A DNA stretch of 64,000 nt from Mesorhizobium sp. M1B.F.Ca.ET.045.04.1.1 (lineage in GTDB: Bacteria; Pseudomonadota; Alphaproteobacteria; Rhizobiales; Rhizobiaceae). The translations under genes were made by a program, and so were the position numbers. The stretch lies in contig NZ_CP034448.1 of assembly GCF_003952465.1 (NCBI RefSeq), forward strand, positions 6,549,001 to 6,613,000, given 5' to 3'. Shown here one piece after another: positions 36,286-45,589 of the stretch. Within the stretch, counting starts at the first letter, position 1. Each line of letters starts with the position of its first letter. Below the pieces are notes generated by a model. That model made no database searches. It was not told the DNA's origin and was given only the letters and a program-made list of their open reading frames with translations.

Positions 36286-37950
36286 ATGAGCAAGAACCAT
36301 CGCATTCTCGATCTCATCCGGCGCAACCGCACGCCGCTCGAAAATCACCTCATCGACGGCCTCATCGACGGCCGCGTCAGCCGCCGCGACTTCGTCCGCC
36401 ACGGCAGTCTGCTCGGCCTGTCGCTGCCGCTGCTCGGCCGCATCGGCATGGCGGCGGGCTTCGGCGCCGCGCCCTCGCTTGCCCGCGCCGCGGGCGCGCC
36501 CGGCGCCACCATCCGCGTCGGCAGCAACGTGCCGTCCGCCGCGATCGACCCTGTCACCATCGCGGACGCCGGCGGTCTGCTCGTGCTGCAGCAGGTTGCC
36601 GAATTCCTCTGCATCGACGGGCCGGACCTGGTGCTGAAGCCGGCGCTGGCCGAAAGCTGGAAGCCGAATGCCGACGGCACGGTGTGGACCTTCACGCTGC
36701 GCAAGGGTGTGAAATTCCACTCGGGCGGCGAGATGAAGGCCGACGACGTGGTGGCCAGCATCGACCGGCTTGCCGATCCCGCCAATTCCTCCAACGCACT
36801 GTCGGTGTTCACCGGCATCCTGCAGAAGGGCAACTCCAAGAAGGTCGACGACTATACGGTCGAATTCCATCTCGACGCGCCGAATGGCAACTTCCCCTAC
36901 ATGTTGTCGTCCGACAACTACAACGCCGTCATTATCCCGGCGAGCTACAAGGGCGGCTACGAGCAGAGCTTCGACGGCACCGGGCCGTTCAAGCTGGAGA
37001 AATACACGCCCAAGGTCGGCGCGTCCTTCGTGCGCAACGACGACTACTGGGGCGAGAAGGCGCTGCCGGATCGCACCGAGTTCACCTTCTTCTCCGACAT
37101 GCAGGCACAGATCCTGGCGCTGCAGGGCGGGCAGATCGACATCATCAACCAGATGCCGGTGCTGGCCGGCGTCGCCATCCTCAACGATCCGAATTTCGAC
37201 GTGATCAGCTTAAAATCGTCCGCGCACCAGCAGTTGCATATGCACTGCGACGAGGGCCCGACGAAGGACGCTCGCGTGCGCCGCGCCATCGCGCTCTGCC
37301 TCGACCGCGAGAAACTTGCCGCCGGTCTGATGAAGGGACGTTCGGCGCTCGGCAATGACAGCCCGTTCGCCGCCGTCTACCCTTCGACCGATACCAGCGT
37401 GCCGCAGCGCAAGCAGGATATCGCCCAGGCCAAGCAGCTGATGGAAGCGGCAGGCGCCGGCAAGGGCTTCAAGATGACGCTCACCACCGAGCGCTATCTG
37501 GAGATCCCCGAATACGCCCAGCTCATCCAGAACTGGGTCAAGGAAATCGGCATCGAGCTCGAGCTCAACATTCTCGACCAGGGCGCCTATTATGGCGATG
37601 CCGTGTTCGGCAAGTCGAACTGGCTGGATTCGGCGATGGGCATCACCGACTACGGCCACCGCGGCGTGCCCAACGTCTATCTCGCGGCACCCTTGAAGAG
37701 CGACGGCACATGGAACGCCGCGCACTTCAAGAACAAGGACTACGACCAGCTTGCGGCAAGCTATATCGCGGCCCTCGACCTCGAGGCGCAGAAGGCCGAC
37801 GCCGGCAAGATCCAGAAGCTGCTGCTCGAGGAAACGCCTGTGATCTTCGGCTATTTCTACGACTATCTGACGGCGACGGCGAAAGGCGTGGCGGGCGTGC
37901 AGCCCACCGCCATGTCGCAGCTGTTCCTCGATAAGGCCTCGAAGGCCTGA
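36286..37950 (+). CDS. oligopeptide-type ABC transporter substrate-binding protein, Tat signal
   Basis: A family-5 extracellular solute-binding protein of 554 residues (SBP_bac_5). The N-terminus carries a twin-arginine-type signal, SRRDFVRHGSLLGLSLPLLG, after an unusually long leader of about 30 residues, with cleavage near ARA-AG. Typical blocks are LAESWKPNADGTVWTFTLRKGVKFH and TGPFKLEKYTPKVGASFVRNDDYWG. It is closely related to the protein at 43017-44672. It precedes the two permeases and double ATPase. Ligand unknown: peptides, opines or other amine compounds are possible. Confidence 0.9.
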   Translation: MSKNHRILDLIRRNRTPLENHLIDGLIDGRVSRRDFVRHGSLLGLSLPLLGRIGMAAGFGAAPSLARAAGAPGATIRVGSNVPSAAIDPVTIADAGGLLVLQQVAEFLCIDGPDLVLKPALAESWKPNADGTVWTFTLRKGVKFHSGGEMKADDVVASIDRLADPANSSNALSVFTGILQKGNSKKVDDYTVEFHLDAPNGNFPYMLSSDNYNAVIIPASYKGGYEQSFDGTGPFKLEKYTPKVGASFVRNDDYWGEKALPDRTEFTFFSDMQAQILALQGGQIDIINQMPVLAGVAILNDPNFDVISLKSSAHQQLHMHCDEGPTKDARVRRAIALCLDREKLAAGLMKGRSALGNDSPFAAVYPSTDTSVPQRKQDIAQAKQLMEAAGAGKGFKMTLTTERYLEIPEYAQLIQNWVKEIGIELELNILDQGAYYGDAVFGKSNWLDSAMGITDYGHRGVPNVYLAAPLKSDGTWNAAHFKNKDYDQLAASYIAALDLEAQKADAGKIQKLLLEETPVIFGYFYDYLTATAKGVAGVQPTAMSQLFLDKASKA

Positions 37951-38019
37951 CGCGAGCGACTAGCTTATCCCTGACGGCCGGCCCTCCACGGAGAGCCGGC
38001 CCCAATAGGAGTATTCGCC

Positions 38020-38973
38020 ATCCTCGCCTTCCTCGTCCGGCGCCTCGCTCTGTCGCTCGTCACGCTGTTCCTGCTCAGCGTCATGGTGTTCCTCGGCGGC
38101 CAGGTGCTGCCCGGCAATGTCGGGCGCGCCATATTGGGGCCGTTCGCCGACCAGCGCGCCGTCGACGCGCTCAACCATTCACTCGGCGTCGACCGGCCGC
38201 TGCTCGTCCAATACGGAACCTGGATATGGAATTTCCTGCATGGCGACATGGGCACGTCCTATATTTTCCGCGCCCCGGTCGCGCCCTTCGTCATCGAGGC
38301 GCTCGGCCATTCGATGAAGCTGGCGCTCGTCGCCTTCGTGCTGGTGGTGCCAATCGGCATCCTCGGCGGCGTTATCGCCGCGCTCAACCTCAACCGGCCG
38401 CTCGACCGCATCATCAGTCTCGGCGGCCTGTCGGTGACGGTGCTGCCGGAGTTCGTCACCGGCATCATCCTGATCCTGATCTTCGGCGTCTGGCTGCGCT
38501 GGCTGCCGATCGCCGCCGCCTGGCCGAAAGGCGCCGGCTTCTTCACCCAACTCTACTATCTCGTCCTGCCGTCGCTGCCGCTGTTCCTGGTGCTGTTCGG
38601 CTACATCGCCCGCATGGCGCGGTCCGGCATGATCGAGGCGCTCGATTCCGACTACACGCGCACCGCCGTGCTCAAGGGCCTGCCGTGGCGCACGGTGATC
38701 TGGCGGCATGTGCTGCGCAATGCGCTGTTGCCGACCATCACCGTCATCGCCACACAAACCGGCTACCTGATCGGCGGGCTGGTCGTCATCGAGACGCTGT
38801 TCCGCTACCAGGGCATCGGCTCGCTGATCTTCACCGCCGCGCGCGGCAAGGATTTCCCGATGCTCGAGGCCGGCATCCTCACCATCGGCATCGTCTATGC
38901 GGTGGCCACACTCGTCGCCGACTTCCTCTATTCCGTGCTCAATCCGCGCATCCGGTTGGGGGCAGAGCAATGA
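38020..38973 (+). CDS. oligopeptide-type ABC transporter permease (DppB-like), apparent AUC start
   Basis: A 317-residue membrane subunit. The first helix LAFLVRRLALSLVTLFLLSV is the conserved DppB opening, yet the first ATG (38083) lies after it. In frame upstream there is no ATG, GTG or TTG near; AGGAG at 38007-38011 is followed eight bases later by ATC at 38020, the only sensible initiation site. The EAA-like loop is SDYTRTAVLKGLPWRTVIWR. Its TGA overlaps the next permease's ATG. An ATC start, or an ATG changed in this strain or by a sequencing error, explains it. Confidence 0.82.
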   Translation: MLAFLVRRLALSLVTLFLLSVMVFLGGQVLPGNVGRAILGPFADQRAVDALNHSLGVDRPLLVQYGTWIWNFLHGDMGTSYIFRAPVAPFVIEALGHSMKLALVAFVLVVPIGILGGVIAALNLNRPLDRIISLGGLSVTVLPEFVTGIILILIFGVWLRWLPIAAAWPKGAGFFTQLYYLVLPSLPLFLVLFGYIARMARSGMIEALDSDYTRTAVLKGLPWRTVIWRHVLRNALLPTITVIATQTGYLIGGLVVIETLFRYQGIGSLIFTAARGKDFPMLEAGILTIGIVYAVATLVADFLYSVLNPRIRLGAEQ

Positions 38974-39854
38974 GCGCGACAGATACTCCCGCGACCCTGC
39001 CAGCGCCGGACGCCGCGTCGCGGCGTGGTCCCTGGGGCGAGGTGCTGCACTCGCTCCTGCGGTCGGGCACATTCCTCACCGGGCTCGCCATCGTCTTGTT
39101 CTGGGTCATCTGCGCGCTGTTCGGCGAGCATTTCGTGCCCTACGACCCACTTGCCGACGACATCATCAACGCGCTTGCGCCGCCATCGGCCGAACACTGG
39201 TTCGGCACCGACCAGATCGGCCGCGACGTCTTCTCGCGCGTCATCGTCGGCTCCCGCGACATCCTGACGGTGGCGCCGCTGGCGACATTGCTTGCGACCG
39301 TCGCCGGCACAGCGCTGGGGCTGCTCATCGGTTATTTCCGGGGCATCGTCGACGACATCGTCAGCCGCGTGCTGGAAGCCTTCATGGCGATCCCGGTTGT
39401 GATCATCGCGCTGCTCGCCATCGTCGCGCTCGGCACTTCGAAGATCACCGTCATCGTCGTCATCGGCCTGAGTTTCGCGCCGATCATCGCCCGCACCGTG
39501 CGCTCGGCGGTGCTTGCCGAGCGCGAGCTTGACTATGTCGCGGCGGCAAAGCTGCGCCACGAGGGCGCGCCGCACACGATGTTCGTCGAGATCCTGCCAA
39601 ACGTCATCCCGCCGATCCTGGTCGAGACGACGGTGCGGCTCGGCTATGCGATTTTCGCCGTCGCAACGCTCTCCTTCATGGGCTTCGGCATCCAGCCGCC
39701 CTCCCCCGACTGGGGCCTCTCGATCTCCAGCAATTACGGCATGATCGGCGGCGGCTTCTGGTGGACGGTGCTGTTCGACGCTTTGGCCATCGCCTCGCTG
39801 GTGATCGGCGTCAATCTGGTGGCGGACGGCGTCCACGGAGCGTTCAATGACTGA
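38970..39854 (+). CDS. oligopeptide-type ABC transporter permease (DppC-like)
   Basis: A 294-residue membrane subunit beginning MSATDTPATLPAPD, with an N-terminal cytoplasmic part, then helix FLTGLAIVLFWVICALFG and DPLADDIINALAPPSAEHWFG-type segment (HWFGTDQIGRDVFSRVI) typical of DppC. The docking loop is LDYVAAAKLRHEGAPHTMFV. The start overlaps the previous stop (ATGA) and its stop overlaps the ATPase start (ATGACTGA), so the genes are coupled. Confidence 0.92.
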   Translation: MSATDTPATLPAPDAASRRGPWGEVLHSLLRSGTFLTGLAIVLFWVICALFGEHFVPYDPLADDIINALAPPSAEHWFGTDQIGRDVFSRVIVGSRDILTVAPLATLLATVAGTALGLLIGYFRGIVDDIVSRVLEAFMAIPVVIIALLAIVALGTSKITVIVVIGLSFAPIIARTVRSAVLAERELDYVAAAKLRHEGAPHTMFVEILPNVIPPILVETTVRLGYAIFAVATLSFMGFGIQPPSPDWGLSISSNYGMIGGGFWWTVLFDALAIASLVIGVNLVADGVHGAFND

Positions 39855-41880
39855 GAAGAACGCGCTCGAACTCAACGACCTTTCGGTCGCCTATCGCGTC
39901 GGCGGCCGCAACCGGGCGGTGCTGCGCAATGTCAGCCTCAGGATCGGCCGGGGCGAAGCCTACGGGTTGGTCGGCGAGTCCGGCTGCGGCAAATCCACTG
40001 CGGCGCTATCGGTGGTGCGCTATCTGCCGCGCAACGGCTCGATCACCGGCGGTTCGATCGCGCTCGACGGCCAGGACGTCATGAAGCTCGACCCCGAAGC
40101 GCTGCGGCGGGCGCGGGCGGAAAGCGTGTCGATGGTCTATCAGGACCCCGGCAAGGCGCTGAACCCGTCGCTGCGCATCGGCCGGCAACTGACGGAGATC
40201 TTCGAGCTTGCCGGCATCTCGGGAAAGGCCGCCGCCGATAAGGCGATTGCGATGCTGAACCTTGTGCGCATCTCCGATCCAGCCAGCGTCATGCAGCGCT
40301 ATCCGCACCAGCTTTCCGGCGGCATGCAGCAGCGCGTGGCGATCGCCATGGCCTTGGCCAACGATCCCTCGATGCTGATCCTCGACGAGCCGACGACCGG
40401 TCTCGACGCCACCGTGGAAGCCGAAGTGCTCGACCTGATCGGGCAGTTGCGGCGCGAGCTGTCGGCCTCGATCCTGTTCATCAGCCACAACCTCGCCGTC
40501 GTCTCCAACATGTGCGACCGGGTCGGCGTCCTCTACGCCGGCATGCTGGTCGAGGAAGGCTCGACGAAGGACGTCTTCAACGATCCGCGCCACCCCTACA
40601 CGGTAGCCCTGCTGCGCTGCCTGCCGCGCGGCGGCCAGCGCAAGGACCAGGGCCGGCTCGACACGATCCCGGGCTTCCTGCCCGCCATCGGCACCAATAT
40701 CGTCGGCTGTGCCTTCGCCGACCGCTGTGCGCTGGCGACGGAGCGCTGCCGCAGCGAACCGCCGCCGCTCTACGAGCTGGCTGATGGCGAAGGAGGCGTC
40801 CGGCTGTCGCGCTGCCACTATCACGACAAGGCGCAGTCGCTGCCGCGCGCGACACCCGCCGAGATTCCTGCCGCAGCACCCAAGCAGGCGCCGCCGGTGC
40901 TGCAGGTCGAGGGGCTGAACAAGACCTATGCCAGCCACGGCCGTCCGCTGCGGGCGGTGAAGGACGTCTCGGTCAGCCTGAGGCCCGGCGAGACGCTCGG
41001 CCTGGTCGGCGAATCCGGCAGCGGTAAGACGACCTTCGCGAGGCTTTTGCTCGGCCTCGTCCAGCCGGACGAAGGCGGCAGTATCGAGCTCGAGGGAAAG
41101 CAGTTGGCGCCGCGGCTTGCAAGCCGCTCCGAAGACCAGGTCAAGGCGGTGCAGATCGTCTTCCAGAACCCGGATTCGGCACTCAACCGCTCGCATTCGA
41201 TCCGTCATATCCTGAGCCGCGCCTTAAAGCGGCTTGGCGGGCTCACCGGCAAGACTTTGGACACACGGCTGGAAGAACTTGTCCGCTCGGTGCGGCTCAC
41301 CGACCGGCATCTCGCCGTCAAGCCGCGCCAGCTTTCGGGCGGGCTGAAGCAGCGCGTGGCGATCGCGCGGGCCTTCGCCGGCGATCCGCGCATCGTCGTC
41401 TGCGACGAGCCGACCTCGGCGCTCGACGTCTCGGTGCAGGCGGCGATCCTCAACCTTTTAGCCGACCTGCAGTCGAAGCAGGACGTGAGCTATATCTTCA
41501 TCTCGCACGACCTCGGCGTGGTGCGTTACCTCTCTGACAAGATCGCCGTGCTTTATCTCGGCCGCATCATGGAATTCGGACCATCGGAAGCGGTGTTTTC
41601 CGGCCCCCACCATCCGTATACGGAAGCGCTGTTGTCGGCCGTTCCAAAACTCGACCGGACGGAGCGCTCGCGCATCCGCCTCGACGGTGAAATCCCAAGC
41701 GCGGCCAATCCGCCGAAGGGCTGTGTCTTCCACACGCGCTGCCCGCGCAAGATCGGCGCGATCTGCGAGACACAGGAGCCGGAACTGGCCGAGGCCGAGC
41801 CCGGGCACACGATCCGCTGCCATATTCCTTTTGAGGAACTGGCAAGGCTGCAGAAGCCGAAGGCCGTGGAGCCGGCGTGA
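39847..41880 (+). CDS. fused double ABC ATPase (DppD-DppF / GsiA-like)
   Basis: A 677-residue protein carrying both ATPases of an oligopeptide importer. Domain 1: Walker A GESGCGKST at 43-51, signature LSGGMQQR, Walker B LILDEPTTGLD. Its C-terminal extension with cysteines (VGCAFADRCALATERC) is the oligopeptide-ATPase tail. Domain 2 starts near residue 345: Walker A GESGSGKTT, signature LSGGLKQR, Walker B VVCDEPTSALD, and a second Cys-containing tail (GCVFHTRCPRKIGAIC). It overlaps the permease gene by eight bases and is the last gene of the transport operon. Confidence 0.93.
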   Translation: MTEKNALELNDLSVAYRVGGRNRAVLRNVSLRIGRGEAYGLVGESGCGKSTAALSVVRYLPRNGSITGGSIALDGQDVMKLDPEALRRARAESVSMVYQDPGKALNPSLRIGRQLTEIFELAGISGKAAADKAIAMLNLVRISDPASVMQRYPHQLSGGMQQRVAIAMALANDPSMLILDEPTTGLDATVEAEVLDLIGQLRRELSASILFISHNLAVVSNMCDRVGVLYAGMLVEEGSTKDVFNDPRHPYTVALLRCLPRGGQRKDQGRLDTIPGFLPAIGTNIVGCAFADRCALATERCRSEPPPLYELADGEGGVRLSRCHYHDKAQSLPRATPAEIPAAAPKQAPPVLQVEGLNKTYASHGRPLRAVKDVSVSLRPGETLGLVGESGSGKTTFARLLLGLVQPDEGGSIELEGKQLAPRLASRSEDQVKAVQIVFQNPDSALNRSHSIRHILSRALKRLGGLTGKTLDTRLEELVRSVRLTDRHLAVKPRQLSGGLKQRVAIARAFAGDPRIVVCDEPTSALDVSVQAAILNLLADLQSKQDVSYIFISHDLGVVRYLSDKIAVLYLGRIMEFGPSEAVFSGPHHPYTEALLSAVPKLDRTERSRIRLDGEIPSAANPPKGCVFHTRCPRKIGAICETQEPELAEAEPGHTIRCHIPFEELARLQKPKAVEPA

Positions 41881-41900
41881 TCCGCGATCAGAATGCCACC

Positions 41901-42002
41901 GCGCCTAAAGCTCTTTCAGATCGCTCCATGCGCTTTAGGTTTTTGATTTTACGCATGTCTTTATCCCGGAACCGGTCCCCACTTTCAGGAGACATGCTTT
42001 AA
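41901..42002. repeat. palindromic repeat at the convergent gene ends
   Basis: Dyads CTAAAG...CTTTAG and GCATGTCT...AGACATGC with the core ACCGGTCCCCACTTT. It covers the last codons and stop of the LysR gene ending at 41985. Confidence 0.75.
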
Positions 42003-42890
42003 CATGCTGAAAGCGCGGTCGCTCTCGGCGAAAGCCTGATCGCTGGACAGGTTCCTCGCGAGCGTGCGCAAGCCGGTCAGGGCTATATCGAGGGCATCCG
42101 AAGAGGCCGGGTTCTCCGGATAGGCAAGGTAGATCGGGCGCTGGAACACCGGCGTGTCCTCGACGCGCCGCAACTCGCCACGCTCGATATGAGCGCTCAC
42201 GGCGCTCAGCGGCAGATAGGCGGACGCCCGTTGCGACAGCACGTGCTGCAGGCCGATGAACACCAGTCCGGCGGAGATCGCCGGCTTCACCATGCCGGCA
42301 AAGACGCGGTCGTGCTCGACGCGGAACTCCAGCCCCCAGTCCATGAGGATGTAATTCTGCGTCCACGGCCCGACCTGCGCCGTGTGCTGTACGAGGACCA
42401 CCTGATCGACGGCCAAGGTCTCATAGACGATGCCGGGATGCGGCTTGGGCAGATAGAGGATGCAGATGTCGAGCAGGCCTTCGGCCATCTGGTCGATCGC
42501 GAGATCCGGAAAACTGCCTTCGAGCCGCAGCGCCACGTTCGGCCGCTTCGCCTGCATCCAGTCGATCCAGGGCGAGGTGATGCTGTCCCAGAGATAGGCG
42601 GGCGCAGTGAGCCGGAGAAGCGTCTCGTAGCCATCGGGAACGGCGATGTCCTGGCGCGACTGCTCCCAGGTCCGCGTGATCGTGGAGGCATGCGGCAGGA
42701 ACTGCCGGCCGGCCGGGGTAAGTGAAACGCCGTCGCTGTCGCGGACGAACAGCTTGCGCCCCAGCTGTTCTTCCAGGCCGCGAATGCGCGCGCTGACGGT
42801 GGATTGGGCAAGGTTCAGCCGATGGGCGGCAATGGTGAAGCTGCCATGCGCCGCGACCTCCAGGAAGCTGCGCAGATTCTCGGTATCCAT
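41985..42890 (-). CDS. LysR-family regulator
   Basis: A 301-residue regulator. The helix-turn-helix is ENLRSFLEVAAHGSFTIAAH then NLAQSTVSARIRGLEEQLG; the C-terminal effector domain follows. The protein ends MLKHVS, where the last residues and the stop come from the palindromic repeat at 41901-42002, so the natural end may have been altered by its insertion. It sits between the transport operon and the second binding-protein gene, divergent from the latter (about 126 bases between starts), and is the likely regulator of that gene. Confidence 0.88.
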   Translation of the reverse strand: MDTENLRSFLEVAAHGSFTIAAHRLNLAQSTVSARIRGLEEQLGRKLFVRDSDGVSLTPAGRQFLPHASTITRTWEQSRQDIAVPDGYETLLRLTAPAYLWDSITSPWIDWMQAKRPNVALRLEGSFPDLAIDQMAEGLLDICILYLPKPHPGIVYETLAVDQVVLVQHTAQVGPWTQNYILMDWGLEFRVEHDRVFAGMVKPAISAGLVFIGLQHVLSQRASAYLPLSAVSAHIERGELRRVEDTPVFQRPIYLAYPENPASSDALDIALTGLRTLARNLSSDQAFAESDRAFSMLKHVS

Positions 42891-43016
42891 GGCTTTCGCT
42901 TTCGGCTCGGCGGCAATCGAAGATTCCGATGGCCCCCATCAAAAAATATCGCTTTTCGGTCGTGGTCAACAGTGAACTAGATGGCGAAGCCCCCACGCCA
43001 GCCAAGGAATGCAGCC

Positions 43017-44672
43017 ATGCCGAAGCATTTCAGGATGATCGACGCCGCTCGCAGAAATCTCAGCGCAATCGAAAATTCCGCTATCGACCAATTGCTGGCC
43101 GGCAAGATCGGCAGGCGCGAGTTCCTGCGCCATGGCAGCGTGCTCGGCCTGTCGCTGCCCTTCCTCGGCGGCATCGCCTCGGCGGTCGGACTTGGCGCAC
43201 CACAGGCGCGCGCCGAGGGCAAGCCGGGCGGCACGGTGCGCGCCGGCGTCGCCGTGCCGGGCGGCGCCATCGATCCGGTGACCTTCTATGACAGCGGCAG
43301 CTATCAGCTCGTCTTCCAGACGGCGGAATTCCTGTGCGTGACGCAGCCGGACCTGACGCTGAAGCCGGTGCTGGCGGAAAGCTGGTCGCCCAACGCCGAC
43401 GGCAGCGTCTGGACCTTCAAGCTGCGCAAGGGCGTGAAATTCCACAATGGCGAGGACTTCAAGGCCGAGGACGTCGTGGCGACCTTCGATCGTCTTGCCG
43501 ACCCGAAGGGCACGTCCAACGCGCTGTCGGTGTTCAAGGGCCTCTTGTCGAAGGGCGGCACGCGTAAGGTCGACGACCACACCGTCGAGTTCCATCTCGA
43601 CGCGCCGAACGGCAGCTTCCCCTATTCGGTGTCGATCGACAATTACAACGCCGTCATCCTGCCGGCGAGCTACAAGGGCGACTACGAGAAGACCTTCGAG
43701 GGCACCGGGCCGTTCCGGCTCGAGAGCTACACGCCGAAGGTCGGCGCGAGCTTCGTTCGCAACCCCGACTATTGGGGCGAGAAGGCGCTGCCCGACCGGC
43801 TCGAGTTCAAGTTCTACGCCGACGTGCAGCCGCGCATCCTGGCACTGCAGGCGGGCGAGGTCGACGTGCTCGACGCCATCCCGCTCGACGTCAGCCAGGT
43901 GGTGCTCGGCAATCCGGACATCACGGTGCTGCGCGTAGCGTCGACCGCGCATCGCCAGCTCCACATGCGCTGCGACATGGCGCCCTTCACCGACAAGCGC
44001 GTGCGCCAGGCGCTGGCGCTTTCTATCGACCGCTCCAAGCTGGTCGACGGGCTCTGCCGCGGCATGGCGGCGGTCGGCAACGACAGCCCGTTCGCGCCGG
44101 CCTTCCCCGCCACCGACAAGTCGGTGCCACTGCGCACGCAGGACATCGCCAAGGCAAAGCAGCTGATGGAAGCGGCGGGCCTGGGAAGCGGCTTCGACAT
44201 GACGCTGACCACGTTGCGCTATTCCGACATTCCCGGCTACGCGCAGCTGTTCCAGAACTTCGCCAAGGAAATCGGCGCGCGCATCTCGCTCAACATCGAG
44301 GACCAGGACAAATATTACGGCAAGGCGGTGTTCGGCCAGTCGGACTGGCTGGACAGCCCGCTCGGCATCACCGACTACGCGCATCGCAGCGTGCCGAACG
44401 TATTCCTGAAAAGCCCCCTGGTCAGCGACGGTCCGTGGAATGCGGCGCATTTCAAGAACGCGACCTATGACGGGCTGGTCACCAGCTATCTCAAGGCGCT
44501 CGACCTCGACGCACAGCGCAAGGCCGCTTCCGACATCCAAAAACTGCTGCTCGACGAGACGCCGGTGATCTTCAGCTATTTCCCGGATCTCTTGGTGCCT
44601 GTGCGCAAGAATGTCAGCGGCCTGCCACCGATCGCCGCCGGACTGCTGCTCGATCGCGTATCGGTAGGTTGA
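43017..44672 (+). CDS. second oligopeptide-type substrate-binding protein, Tat signal
   Basis: A 551-residue SBP_bac_5 protein. The leader of about 35 residues ends with GRREFLRHGSVLGLSLPFLG, a twin-arginine-type signal, and cleavage near ARA-EG. It aligns along its length with the protein at 36286-37950 (for example KVGASFVRNPDYWGEKALPD versus KVGASFVRNDDYWGEKALPD). The ATG at 43017 has AAGGA eight bases upstream; an earlier ATG (42981) has none. It probably shares the permeases and ATPase at 38020-41880, giving the importer a second ligand specificity. Confidence 0.9.
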   Translation: MPKHFRMIDAARRNLSAIENSAIDQLLAGKIGRREFLRHGSVLGLSLPFLGGIASAVGLGAPQARAEGKPGGTVRAGVAVPGGAIDPVTFYDSGSYQLVFQTAEFLCVTQPDLTLKPVLAESWSPNADGSVWTFKLRKGVKFHNGEDFKAEDVVATFDRLADPKGTSNALSVFKGLLSKGGTRKVDDHTVEFHLDAPNGSFPYSVSIDNYNAVILPASYKGDYEKTFEGTGPFRLESYTPKVGASFVRNPDYWGEKALPDRLEFKFYADVQPRILALQAGEVDVLDAIPLDVSQVVLGNPDITVLRVASTAHRQLHMRCDMAPFTDKRVRQALALSIDRSKLVDGLCRGMAAVGNDSPFAPAFPATDKSVPLRTQDIAKAKQLMEAAGLGSGFDMTLTTLRYSDIPGYAQLFQNFAKEIGARISLNIEDQDKYYGKAVFGQSDWLDSPLGITDYAHRSVPNVFLKSPLVSDGPWNAAHFKNATYDGLVTSYLKALDLDAQRKAASDIQKLLLDETPVIFSYFPDLLVPVRKNVSGLPPIAAGLLLDRVSVG

Positions 44673-44674
44673 TC

Positions 44675-45565
44675 ATGGTTGCGCGCAGGAACCTGGCGGC
44701 AAACGACGAGAAAAGGACGACTTCCATTCGCAAGCCTCATTTGCGCGGCCGCGGGCCGCATTTCCCGCTGCTCGACACTATCGTGCAGTACGAGTTCGAG
44801 CCGGGCTATGTCGCCTTCACCATGCCTTCGCCCAAGCGGCTGCGCGTGCAGGTCGGGCCGATGATCGTCGCCGACACCACCAAGGCGCTGGTGTTTTACG
44901 AGAGCGACCACCTGCCGGTTTATTACTTCCCGGTGAGCGACGTGCGCGAGGAATTCCTGCTGCCGAGCAGGACGACGACGGAAGATCCGTTCAAGGGCAC
45001 CGCGACGCATTATTCGCTCAACACCGGCATCACGCTGGTCGAGGATGGCGCCTGGCGCTATCTCGATCCGGCCAAGGGCTGCCCGCCGATCGCGGACTAC
45101 ATATCCTTCTATTGGCCGAAGATGACGCATTGGTACGAGGAGGACGAGGAGATTTTCGTCCACGCCCGCGACCCGTTCCGCCGCGTCGACTGCCTGCCCT
45201 CGTCGCGGCGGGTGCAGGTGATCCTCGACGGCGAGCAGGTCGCCGATTCACGGCGCGGAGTGTTCCTGTTCGAGACCGGCCATCCGGTGCGCCATTATCT
45301 GCCGATCTCGGATACGCGGCTCGATATGTTTTCGCCCAGCCGCTACATCTCGCGCTGCCCCTACAAGGGCATCTCCAATTACTACCATGTGACGACGCCC
45401 AAGAAGCGGCACGAGAACCTGGTCTGGTATTATCCGGAGCCGGTGCATGAGGCCGAGCGCATCAAAGGGCTGGTGTGTTTCCATCACGAACTGGTCGACA
45501 AGATCCTGGTCGACGGGGTTGAGATTCCGAAAGAGGCGACAGCGGCGTCCGACGGGTATTTTTGA
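44675..45565 (+). CDS. tandem DUF427 protein
   Basis: A 296-residue protein with two DUF427 domains. Copy 1 (about 40-135) includes RVQVGPMIVADTTKALVFYE and LPVYYFPVSDV, and copy 2 (about 160-270) has RVQVILDGEQVADSRRGVFLFETGHPVRHYLPISD and TPKKRHENLVWYYPEP. DUF427 has no firmly assigned activity. The start MVARRNL at 44675 is two bases after the binding-protein stop, so the two genes are probably cotranscribed; no strong ribosome-binding site is visible. Confidence 0.85.
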   Translation: MVARRNLAANDEKRTTSIRKPHLRGRGPHFPLLDTIVQYEFEPGYVAFTMPSPKRLRVQVGPMIVADTTKALVFYESDHLPVYYFPVSDVREEFLLPSRTTTEDPFKGTATHYSLNTGITLVEDGAWRYLDPAKGCPPIADYISFYWPKMTHWYEEDEEIFVHARDPFRRVDCLPSSRRVQVILDGEQVADSRRGVFLFETGHPVRHYLPISDTRLDMFSPSRYISRCPYKGISNYYHVTTPKKRHENLVWYYPEPVHEAERIKGLVCFHHELVDKILVDGVEIPKEATAASDGYF

Positions 45566-45589
45566 GTCCTATCTAGCCTCCGCAGCGTT

